In this document: positions 5,730 through 11,908 of the stretch, piece by piece | Layout: every line of letters starts with the position of its first letter | Position numbering within the stretch: position 1 is the stretch's first letter | Assembly (NCBI GenBank): GCA_046706145.1 | Contig: JBJKPP010000012.1 | Coordinates: forward strand, 1-11,908 | Direction of reading: 5' to 3' | Length of the DNA stretch: 11,908 nucleotides | Origin: JBJKPP01 sp046706145 | GTDB lineage: Bacteria > Bacteroidota > Ignavibacteria > Ignavibacteriales > Ignavibacteriaceae | Position numbers and translations under genes: made by a program | The notes under the pieces: generated by a model | What the model was told of the DNA's origin: nothing | Databases searched by the model: none | Seen by the model: the letters and a program-made list of their open reading frames with translations, nothing else

Positions 5730-5764
5730 AAGGAGAAATTATTGATAAAATAATTTCTCCTTTT
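5730..5764 (+). terminator. Strong intrinsic terminator after the ALKSAD-repeat gene
   Basis: AAGGAGAAATTATT (5730-5743) pairs perfectly over 14 bp with AATAATTTCTCCTT (5749-5762) around the loop GATAA, and the T run ends at 5764. It separates the sigma circuit from the downstream gene, whose start codon is only 25 nt further on. That gene therefore needs its own promoter or read-through. Confidence 0.8.
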
Positions 5765-5788
5765 ACTATTTCATTGAAATTGAAAAGC

Positions 5789-8737
5789 ATGCCAATAAGA
5801 TTTTCATTCCTCAATCGCTTTTTATTAATTTTCTATCTTTTTATATTATTCTTTTCAAATTCCTCTGCACAATTCTATTCAATTGAAACACCCAACATAA
5901 GGCTAATTTATTATGGTCTTGCCTCATCTTACCTTGTAAAATATGTGGGTAATTGTTCTGAAAATGCACTTTTGTATCATGAAAAACTTTTTGGATATAC
6001 TCCTTCTGAAAAAGTTACCGTAATTATGCATGATCTTTATGATTATGGAAATGCGGGAGCAACTTCAGTCCCGAGGAATACTGTAATGATTGCTATTGCG
6101 CCTGATAATTCAGTTTATGAAACAGCAAGTGCAAATGAAAGAATAAATGAAACAATGAACCATGAATTTGTACATATTGCTACTCTTGATCAAGCAGCAG
6201 GAAGTGATAAATTTTTCAGAACTTTATTTTCAGGAAAAGTAATGGAGGTTTCTGAAAATCCTTTAACTATGTTGTACAGCTATTTGACAACTCCACGCCG
6301 GGCTTCACCGCGATGGTACAGAGAAGGAATTGCTGTTTATTTAGAAACATGGATGTCGGGCGGACTGGGGCGTGCTTTAGGCGCATATGATGAAATGGTG
6401 TTTAGAACATTGGTAAAAGAAAATGCCCGTATTTATGATCCGGTTGGATTAGAATCCGAAGGAACTCAAACAGATTTTCAGGTTGGCGCAAATGCTTATC
6501 TATACGGAACCCGCTTTATGAGTTATATGGCTTATATGTATGGATCGAAAAAATTAATTGATTGGACATCAAGAAGGGAAGGCAGTAATGCTTATTTTGC
6601 CTCACAGTTTGAAAAGGTTTATAATATCAATTTAAATGATGCTTGGGAGGATTGGATTAAATGGGAAAAAAAATTCCAGAATGAAAATCTCAATATAACA
6701 AGTAAAAATCCGGTTACTCATTACCGGGAAATTTCTAATACTACGCTTGGCTCTCTGTCACGTCCTTTTTATGATAGGTCAACAAATAAAATTTATGCCG
6801 CAATTGATTATCCCGGACAAACAGCCTATATAGCATCAATAAATGTAAATTCCGGTGAGGTAGATAAGATATCCGATATCAAAGGTCCGGCGCTTTATTT
6901 TGTCTCTTCTCTCGCATATGATCCTAAAGAAAAGATTATCTTTTATACAACGGATAATAATGATTGGCGCAGTATTAAATCAGTAGATTTAAAAACTGGA
7001 GACACAAAGATGCTGATGGAAAAGGAAAGAATAGGAGATCTTGCATACAATCAATCAGATAGTTCTTTATGGGGTGTAAGACATTCTAACGGCATCTCTA
7101 CGCTTGTAAGAATTCCTTATCCGTACACCGAATGGAATCAAATTTATTCTTTCCCATATGGAACAGATCTCTATGATATTGATATTTCACATAATGGAAA
7201 ATATCTTACAGGAGCTCTTGCCGAAATTGACGGTACTCAACTATTAATAAAAATGGATACAGACAGTTTAATCTCAAGCAGGTTTTCTTATGACACACTT
7301 TTCAATTTTGAGAACAGCCTTCCGGCCAATTTTATTTTTACGGATAACGATAAATTTTTAATAGGTTCCTCATACTATTCCGGCGTTTCCAATATATATA
7401 AATATGACCTTGATAAAAAAGATATGTCAATTCTTACTAATACGGAAACAGGTTTTTTCAGACCGATAGAATTTTCAAAGGATTCCTTAATTGTTTTCAA
7501 TTATACAAAGCTGGGCTTTTCTCCAGTGATGATTAAGAATGAACCGGTAGAAAATGTTGCAGCAATAAATTACTTGGGGCAGCAAATTGTTGAAAAAGAT
7601 CCTATAGTAAAAAAATGGATTGCCCCGCCGCCATCAAGTGTTAATTTTGATTCCATCACTACTTATAAAGGAGAATATAATAGCATATCTAATCTTGGTA
7701 TTGAGTCGGTTTATCCGGTTGTGGAAGGTTATAAAAATTTTGTTTCATATGGATTAAGGCTTAATATTTCTGATCCGGCTGGTTTTCAAAAGTTTGATCT
7801 CACCGGTTCTTATTCTCCTAGTAGATTATTGACAAAAGATGAACGGTACCATTTAAGTTTTCAGTATTCGCATTTTGAATGGGAAGCTAAAGCCACTCTT
7901 AATAATGCTGATTTTTATGATCTATTTGGTCCTACTAAGGTAAGCAGGAAAGGTTATTCCTTTGGTTTAAAATACCATGAATATATTATTAATGATTCTC
8001 CTGAATTAATGGATTATTCGCTTTTTACTAATTATTATGGAAACCTTGAAAGGCTGCCTGATTATCAAAATATTGCTGCATCGTTCAACAAATTATTTAA
8101 TATTGGTGCAGCTTTTGGCTACAAATATGAAGTAAAATCATTAGGTGCCGTTGATGAAGAAAAAGGATTTAATTGGCAAATCAGTTTTGACAACAATTAT
8201 GTAAGAACGACTATTTATCCTCAGATACATAATGATTTTGACCTTGGTTTTGCATTGCCTATTAATCATTCATCTATTTGGTTGAGAAGTTCTGTTGGTT
8301 ATTCTTATGGTGACAGACTAAACCCCTTTGCAAATTTTTATTTCGGAGGATTTGGGAACAATTATATTGATGATCAGGCCGAAGAAAGATATAGGGAATA
8401 TTACAGTTTTCCCGGTGTTGAATTAAACAATATAGCCGGAACGAATTATGGAAAGCTTTTATTTGAATGGAATCTTCCGCCATTGAGATTCAAAAATTTG
8501 GGCTTTGCATCATTATTTGCAAATTTTGCCCGGACTTCGCTATTTTCAACTGCAATGGTAACAAATTTTGATGCAAAAGATTACCGGAGGTCCTTTCTTG
8601 ACTTCGGTGGCCAAATTGATTTTAGGTTCATAATGCTCTATCATCTAAAGTTAACATTTTCAGTCGGCTATGCTGCAGCAGTAGAAGAAAATCAAAAGCT
8701 ATCAGATGAATTAATGTTTTCACTCAAAATTTTGTAG
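5789..8737 (+). CDS. Secreted gluzincin metallopeptidase - propeller - outer-membrane barrel fusion
   Basis: A 982-residue protein from the ATG at 5789; a TTG five codons upstream is also possible, but the ATG opens directly on a signal peptide (hydrophobic 11-22, then SNSSAQ ending at 28). Residues 30-300 form a peptidase-MA-like domain: HEFVH at 125-129 is the HExxH zinc site, and REGIAVYLE (178-186) supplies the third ligand E179, as in gluzincins. Residues about 310-620 contain repeated strand patterns such as STNKIYAAIDYPGQTAYIAS and LAYNQSDSSLWGVRHSNG, typical of TolB/WD40-like propellers. The last about 330 residues alternate hydrophobic strands and include FYFGGFGNNYIDD, recalling the conserved loop of BamA/D15-type barrels, and end in LMFSLKIL. 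It is probably an outer-membrane protein with a periplasmic or surface protease. Substrate unknown. A PrsW gene follows 6 nt later. Confidence 0.8.
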   Translation: MPIRFSFLNRFLLIFYLFILFFSNSSAQFYSIETPNIRLIYYGLASSYLVKYVGNCSENALLYHEKLFGYTPSEKVTVIMHDLYDYGNAGATSVPRNTVMIAIAPDNSVYETASANERINETMNHEFVHIATLDQAAGSDKFFRTLFSGKVMEVSENPLTMLYSYLTTPRRASPRWYREGIAVYLETWMSGGLGRALGAYDEMVFRTLVKENARIYDPVGLESEGTQTDFQVGANAYLYGTRFMSYMAYMYGSKKLIDWTSRREGSNAYFASQFEKVYNINLNDAWEDWIKWEKKFQNENLNITSKNPVTHYREISNTTLGSLSRPFYDRSTNKIYAAIDYPGQTAYIASINVNSGEVDKISDIKGPALYFVSSLAYDPKEKIIFYTTDNNDWRSIKSVDLKTGDTKMLMEKERIGDLAYNQSDSSLWGVRHSNGISTLVRIPYPYTEWNQIYSFPYGTDLYDIDISHNGKYLTGALAEIDGTQLLIKMDTDSLISSRFSYDTLFNFENSLPANFIFTDNDKFLIGSSYYSGVSNIYKYDLDKKDMSILTNTETGFFRPIEFSKDSLIVFNYTKLGFSPVMIKNEPVENVAAINYLGQQIVEKDPIVKKWIAPPPSSVNFDSITTYKGEYNSISNLGIESVYPVVEGYKNFVSYGLRLNISDPAGFQKFDLTGSYSPSRLLTKDERYHLSFQYSHFEWEAKATLNNADFYDLFGPTKVSRKGYSFGLKYHEYIINDSPELMDYSLFTNYYGNLERLPDYQNIAASFNKLFNIGAAFGYKYEVKSLGAVDEEKGFNWQISFDNNYVRTTIYPQIHNDFDLGFALPINHSSIWLRSSVGYSYGDRLNPFANFYFGGFGNNYIDDQAEERYREYYSFPGVELNNIAGTNYGKLLFEWNLPPLRFKNLGFASLFANFARTSLFSTAMVTNFDAKDYRRSFLDFGGQIDFRFIMLYHLKLTFSVGYAAAVEENQKLSDELMFSLKIL

Positions 8738-8743
8738 TTATGA

Positions 8744-9781
8744 ATGGTTAGAACTGCAATAAGTGTCCTTCCTGTATTTATTTTTTTAGCGGCATTAATA
8801 TATCTGGATAGTTTTAAGCTCGTTAAAATTTCTTTTGTTCTAATAACAATTTTGGCAGGCTGTGTTGCTGCAGTAATTAGTTATTTTATAAATATCTTTT
8901 TAATAAATAACTTACCGGTACCTCTCTCTACCTATACCATGTACGTCTCACCGTTTATTGAGGAGTTTCTTAAGGCATCTTTTATAATTTATCTTCTGGC
9001 AAAAAACAAAGTGGGTTTTATGGTAGACGCTGCAATTTATGGTTTTGCTGTAGGCGCCGGTTTTGCTTTTATTGAAAATATTTACTACCTGAGTTCTCTC
9101 AGTCAAACAAATTTAATTGTCTGGTTTATAAGAGGTTTTGGAACTGCTGTGATGCATGGAGGTACCACTGCTTTATTTGCAATTGTAACCAAAAATATAA
9201 TTGATAGAAAAAAAGGCTTTAGACTTTACCAAATAATACCGGGTGTGATTTTTGCCTCTTTATATCATTTGCTGCCGGGACTTTTATTTGCCGTTGGTAT
9301 TCATTCATTCTTTAATCATTTCGTTTTTTCGCCGGTTATTTTAACTGTACTTCAATTAATTGCACTCCCTGCTGTTATAGCCTATGTATTTTATAGAAGT
9401 GAAAACTTATTGAAACAATGGATGGAATCAGGGATGGATAATGATGTCCAGTTATTAGCCCAGATTAATGAGGGAAAATTTGCAGAGTCTAATTCAGGGA
9501 CATATATTCTCTCTCTTCAGGATAAATTTTCGGGAATAGTTTTGGCTGATATGCTTTGTATTATAAAAATCAGATTGGAACTGGCGATACAAGCTAAAGG
9601 TTTGTTATTAATGAGAGAAGCCGGCGTACCGGTAGTTTTAGATCCTGATGTAAAGGAAAAGCTAAATGAATTAAAATATTTGGAAAAGAACATAGGGCCT
9701 ACCGGTAAATTAGCTATCTCACCAATTCTTCATACCAGCACCAAAGACTTATGGCAGATTTACATGCTTCAGGGAGCCTGA
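8744..9781 (+). CDS. PrsW-family intramembrane metalloprotease
   Basis: A 345-residue multi-span membrane protein. The PrsW signature is present in order: PFIEEFLKA (70-78) with the paired glutamates E73-E74 and K77; the glycine-rich span DAAIYGFAVGAGFAFIEN (95-112) with E111-N112; MHGGTTALF (137-145) with H138; and HSFFNH (187-192) with H187 and H192. Together these are the proposed metal-binding and catalytic residues. Residues 1-218 hold about seven spans; 219-345 are soluble and probably cytoplasmic, longer than the minimal family. In Bacillus subtilis PrsW makes the first cut in the anti-sigma factor RsiW. The membrane anti-sigma factor encoded at 4035-4787 is the obvious candidate substrate here, by analogy only. 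The gene starts 6 nt after the gluzincin gene, so the two are surely co-transcribed. There is no clear Shine-Dalgarno sequence; coupling is likely. Confidence 0.88.
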   Translation: MVRTAISVLPVFIFLAALIYLDSFKLVKISFVLITILAGCVAAVISYFINIFLINNLPVPLSTYTMYVSPFIEEFLKASFIIYLLAKNKVGFMVDAAIYGFAVGAGFAFIENIYYLSSLSQTNLIVWFIRGFGTAVMHGGTTALFAIVTKNIIDRKKGFRLYQIIPGVIFASLYHLLPGLLFAVGIHSFFNHFVFSPVILTVLQLIALPAVIAYVFYRSENLLKQWMESGMDNDVQLLAQINEGKFAESNSGTYILSLQDKFSGIVLADMLCIIKIRLELAIQAKGLLLMREAGVPVVLDPDVKEKLNELKYLEKNIGPTGKLAISPILHTSTKDLWQIYMLQGA

Positions 9782-9960
9782 AAGTAGGCGGGTCGGGATG
9801 CAATGAACGAGATAAGGAGTTTACCGACCCCGACTCGTCGGGGTGAAGCAGCAGGAGCAACGGAAGAAAGTCACGAGAACTCTTATATTCGAGCTTCTAA
9901 TCTGCCTTCACTAAAGCTTCGGCGGACAAACCACCATAACTGACCCCCACCAATTGATGG
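9782..9960. repeat. GC-rich, hairpin-bearing island, possible dispersed repeat element
   Basis: This 180-bp stretch is about 51% G+C by my count, against about 32% in the following 60 bp, and starts at the prsW-like stop codon. ACCCCGA (9827-9833) and TCGGGGT (9838-9844) form a perfect 7-bp hairpin. GGGTCGG (9790-9796) can instead pair with CCGACCC (9824-9830), so two structures exclude each other. There is no T run, so it is not a normal terminator. The segment around GCTTCGGCGGACAAACC (9915-9931) resembles short dispersed intergenic repeats I associate with related genomes; that is from memory and unverified. No open frame of coding character is present. Confidence 0.4.
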
Positions 9961-10036
9961 TAAATTCGGTCAATTAGCTACCAATTCTGTCAATCTTAAT
10001 AATCACCAACTAATTGCCAAAATAAATATGGCGGCA

Positions 10037-10204
10037 TTATGACTGCTTTGTGGCGTCTTTGGCGTCTTTATGGCGTCTCAAAATGTAATTAGTCCCCTTG
10101 CCAGTGGTACCAATTTGTTCAATGAGATTGAAAAATACCAATTGTGTCAGGTCTCTTGTTGCTGTTCTTTCCGATAGGCTTGTTAATTCTTGATATTCTT
10201 TGTT
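10037..10204 (-). pseudogene. Remnant of a winged-helix C-terminal domain (AlbA_2/RecG-like or Fic-associated type)
   Basis: On the minus strand, 55 codons from 10204 down to the TAA at 10039-10037 are open; a TGA (10207-10205) lies directly before them and there is no start codon. The peptide has NKEYQELTSLSERTATRDL, then LIEQIGTTGKGTNYILRR and a KDAKDAT tail. This is the well-known winged-helix end of ATP-binding AlbA_2/RecG-like proteins and of some Fic proteins, where 'NKEYQELTG-S-RTATRDL-LV...GKGT-Y-L' is highly conserved. I could not follow the upstream part in any frame, so the rest of the gene is lost or badly decayed. The three direct TGGCGTCT copies (10051-10078) are simply the codons of the KDAKDA tail. 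It lies just downstream of the AbiE pair on the same strand. Confidence 0.65.
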
Positions 10205-10284
10205 TCATAGTTTTGGGAAAAAGTCGTTTATGATTCTTTAGAAGATTGTAATTCAATTTATGACTGTAGAAATTGCAGTAAACG

Positions 10285-10299
10285 ATTCACTTTGTGAAT
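10285..10299 (-). terminator. Small hairpin after the AbiE operon, weak terminator candidate
   Basis: ATTCAC (10285-10290) and GTGAAT (10294-10299) form a 6-bp stem with a 3-nt loop, about 27 bases past the AbiEii stop codon. Read on the minus strand it is followed by CGTTTA, a poor T tract. Listed only as the best candidate in this gap. Confidence 0.2.
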
Positions 10300-10326
10300 T
10301 AACTTGAAATATCAATTGCTAAATAA

Positions 10327-11229
10327 TTAGACCCACGACCAGCTTTTGTAAGACCAGGTTTTCGTGGATCTGCTTTCATTGCATGCAGGGTCAATAAATG
10401 TTTCTATTCGCGAAACTATGTCCGAGAAGCTCAAGTTTAGTTTTATTGATCTCTTTTTTAAATATGTGGACCAAAGTGAATTTAGGTTTTTGTCATTCTT
10501 AAAGTTATCGTTAAAAATAGCATTACGGGTTTCAATTGAAGTCTGCCGGTTTTTGAATGTTTCTATTATGGCCGTGTGCAAAGTTAAAAGATCAAACTCT
10601 TTGCCCGAAGCGAAAAAGTGGATATCGTAAAAATCCTTCATTCTGCTGGTGGCTATACCAAGGGAAACGACAGCTTCAAATTTCTCCGATACGGCAGATT
10701 CAAGTGAGTACACTTTTAAGTGAGGTGGCTCGAATTCGAGCAAAGTAGGGTAGTCCATTATCAATGAGCCGGGGTAAATAGTGTCACCAAATCCTATGTC
10801 TATTTGAACTTGCTGCTTTGCAGTGCTGAGGCTGGCTGATAGTTTTACCCTAATTCCATGGTATTCATCCTGTTCTACAATTTCTTCCGCGTTTACGGAG
10901 CCCGGGTTAAAGATTAGTCCATCCTCATAATTTATTGAGGCAATTGCTTGAAAGATTGCTTTTAGTGTGTCTGTTTTAATAGGAATTGCACTTCCTAGCA
11001 GATCGATATCTTTGGTAGGCCGGAATTTGCTTATATCATGTGCCAGAAATAATAGCGCACCTTTAAGTATGAAGTTCTTTGAGTAGGCTGATTTTGAGAT
11101 TCTGAATAAGAATCTTTCTTGAATATATTGAAGTAAGACGGAATTGAATTCAAGGGAATTTTGGCGGGCATAGTTTAGAAGTTTTTGTTTTACAGATTCT
11201 GCAGTGTTTTTGATTTCTTTTTTAGCCAT
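10327..11229 (-). CDS. AbiEii-type nucleotidyltransferase toxin
   Basis: A 300-residue protein of the AbiEii/AbiGii (DUF1814) family, the toxin of a type IV toxin-antitoxin system in which toxicity comes from nucleotidyltransferase activity. Visible motifs in order: FILKGALLFLAHD (53-65), where the usual KGG is KGA; RPTKDIDLLG (70-79), which holds the D74-x-D76 metal pair of the nucleotidyltransferase fold; VQIDIGFGD (141-149) with the third acid D144; SEKFEAVVSLG (181-191); and TSRMKDFYDI (194-203), the family's most conserved stretch. The C-terminus ends KTWSYKSWSWV, in keeping with the Trp-containing tails of relatives. It looks complete and active. Its ATG overlaps the antitoxin stop codon (TAATG), so translation is coupled. 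In characterised systems the pair blocks phage growth and stabilises DNA. Confidence 0.9.
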   Translation of the reverse strand: MAKKEIKNTAESVKQKLLNYARQNSLEFNSVLLQYIQERFLFRISKSAYSKNFILKGALLFLAHDISKFRPTKDIDLLGSAIPIKTDTLKAIFQAIASINYEDGLIFNPGSVNAEEIVEQDEYHGIRVKLSASLSTAKQQVQIDIGFGDTIYPGSLIMDYPTLLEFEPPHLKVYSLESAVSEKFEAVVSLGIATSRMKDFYDIHFFASGKEFDLLTLHTAIIETFKNRQTSIETRNAIFNDNFKNDKNLNSLWSTYLKKRSIKLNLSFSDIVSRIETFIDPACNESRSTKTWSYKSWSWV

Positions 11230-11822
11230 TAACCAACAATTGCTTTAGCGTAGGGAAGTATTTTGTCTTTTACATTCAGAGCTTCCGCATATTCAAAGAG
11301 CTTATTAATATTGCGCTTTTTTTGTCTCAGGTAACTCTTGAGAGATTCGATAACGATATCGTCTCCAATTTTCGTTTGATACCGAAAAAGGTCGCAAAGA
11401 GTTTTTTCCTGATCGTAAATTTTTATCAGTCCGCTCTTAGTGTCGAGCTTATCTATTCCAGTATCATAATATTTGTGAGGGAAATAATAAACCTGGATAG
11501 GAGGATAATCGAGCTTGAAACCCGGTGTATTATGAGGAACAGCTACACTTACATATGAAGGATTAAATGTTGTAAGTTCATAATAAGAAGCAGAGGAAGT
11601 CAGACAGATAACAGCTTTGCTGTGCGCTTTGCAAATATCGGCGAAGCTGCCGTGTTCATCCCACGGATAGTCAACCAGCTTGTATAGCCCCGGTTTTATT
11701 TTTTCAATTATGCCTTCTTTTACTGCCTTAGCAATTGTTCTGGTTTGCACTCCCTTATTGCGGAGTTCCTGCATCCTGGCAAAGCCTTTATGTTGATTAA
11801 GTATTTTAAGTAGTGTATCCAT
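11229..11822 (-). CDS. AbiEi-type antitoxin and autorepressor
   Basis: A 197-residue protein, the expected partner of the downstream AbiEii toxin. Residues 1-50 form the N-terminal winged-helix domain (HKGFARMQELRNKGVQTRTI, then AVKEGIIEKIKPGLYKLV), which in AbiEi proteins binds inverted repeats in its own promoter. The rest is the antitoxin domain: ICLTSSASYYELTTFNPSYV (73-92), VAVPHNTPGFKLDYPPIQVY (93-112), GLIKIYDQEKTLCDLFRY (130-147) and IVIESLKSYLRQKKRNINKL (156-175) follow the family pattern. Known AbiEi proteins counteract the toxin without binding it stably, and repress transcription. The 1-nt overlap with the toxin gene and the operator just upstream fit that role. There is no Shine-Dalgarno sequence, which is common in this group of bacteria. 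Confidence 0.9.
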   Translation of the reverse strand: MDTLLKILNQHKGFARMQELRNKGVQTRTIAKAVKEGIIEKIKPGLYKLVDYPWDEHGSFADICKAHSKAVICLTSSASYYELTTFNPSYVSVAVPHNTPGFKLDYPPIQVYYFPHKYYDTGIDKLDTKSGLIKIYDQEKTLCDLFRYQTKIGDDIVIESLKSYLRQKKRNINKLFEYAEALNVKDKILPYAKAIVG

Positions 11823-11840
11823 AATATATTTGAGTCATTA

Positions 11841-11869
11841 CTTAGGCAAATATACGAATTTTGCCTAAG
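11841..11869 (-). promoter_or_regulatory. AbiE operator: perfect 10-bp inverted repeat over the promoter
   Basis: CTTAGGCAAA (11841-11850) and TTTGCCTAAG (11860-11869) are exact complements separated by 9 bp, 19 bases before the antitoxin start codon. On the minus strand TATATTTG (11854-11847), an exact TAnnTTTG -7 element, lies inside the repeat, so a bound repressor would block polymerase directly. No TTG -33 element is present at the usual distance. This fits autoregulation by AbiEi, which is known in other AbiE systems. Confidence 0.75.
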
Positions 11870-11908
11870 ATTTGATTCATGTGGGAGAACATTTAGTAAT
11901 TTTAGAAA

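Noticed and set aside
5774..5788. TTG start for the gluzincin protein
   Set aside because: The ATG at 5789 begins directly with a normal signal peptide; the TTG adds only five residues and has no ribosome site.
10051..10078. Three direct TGGCGTCT copies as a regulatory repeat
   Set aside because: They are the codons of the KDAKDA tail of the pseudogene read on the minus strand.
9949..10143. Four ACCAATT copies as iterons or binding sites
   Set aside because: Spacing and flanks are irregular, and the last two lie within the winged-helix pseudogene; probably chance.
10327..10400. A frameshift at the AbiEii C-terminus; another frame reads MKADPRKPGLTKAGRG
   Set aside because: The annotated frame ends with a Trp-rich tail usual for the family, so no frameshift is needed. 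The other frame has no independent support.

Overview
The window looks like chromosomal DNA of a Bacteroidota/Chlorobiota-group bacterium, most likely an Ignavibacteria-type organism. It is AT-rich. One secreted protein ends in a type IX secretion (Por) sorting domain with the NYPNPFNP motif typical of that group. Two promoters match the TAnnTTTG -7 element known from Bacteroidota.

Layout. (1) 1-1148, all on the minus strand: the 5' end of an HtrA/DegP-like serine protease gene with its promoter, a small hypothetical protein, a CCPF-motif protein, and an unlisted 29-codon membrane peptide just upstream of the latter. (2) 1149-3169: a lone intrinsic terminator between divergent genes, then a secreted Asp-box propeller protein with a T9SS sorting domain, then about 430 bp of AT-rich DNA with nothing recognisable. 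(3) 3170-9781, all on the plus strand: a STAS protein, an ECF sigma factor, a membrane anti-sigma factor overlapping it by 23 nt, a membrane-anchored protein made of ALKSAD hexapeptide repeats, a strong terminator, a large secreted gluzincin-propeller-barrel protein, and a PrsW-family intramembrane protease. (4) 9782-10326: a 180-bp GC-rich island and the 55-codon remnant of a winged-helix protein. (5) 10327-11822, minus strand: an AbiE-type toxin-antitoxin pair with an inverted-repeat operator over its promoter.

The most interesting part is region 3. The anti-sigma factor and the ALKSAD protein carry nearly the same motif, SGTIG(G)VEK, a short distance outside their single membrane span, and it is close to identical at the DNA level. 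Upstream of both the sigma gene and the ALKSAD gene lies the same bipartite element, GCCAACTTTTT-N12-GTATTTA, which looks like the promoter this sigma factor recognises. Nearby are a predicted HExxH metallopeptidase fused to an outer-membrane-type barrel and a PrsW protease, a family that in Bacillus cleaves an anti-sigma factor. My inference is an envelope-sensing sigma circuit whose main output is a repeat-built envelope protein and whose anti-sigma may be controlled by proteolysis. The shared motif and element are direct observations; the circuit is a hypothesis.
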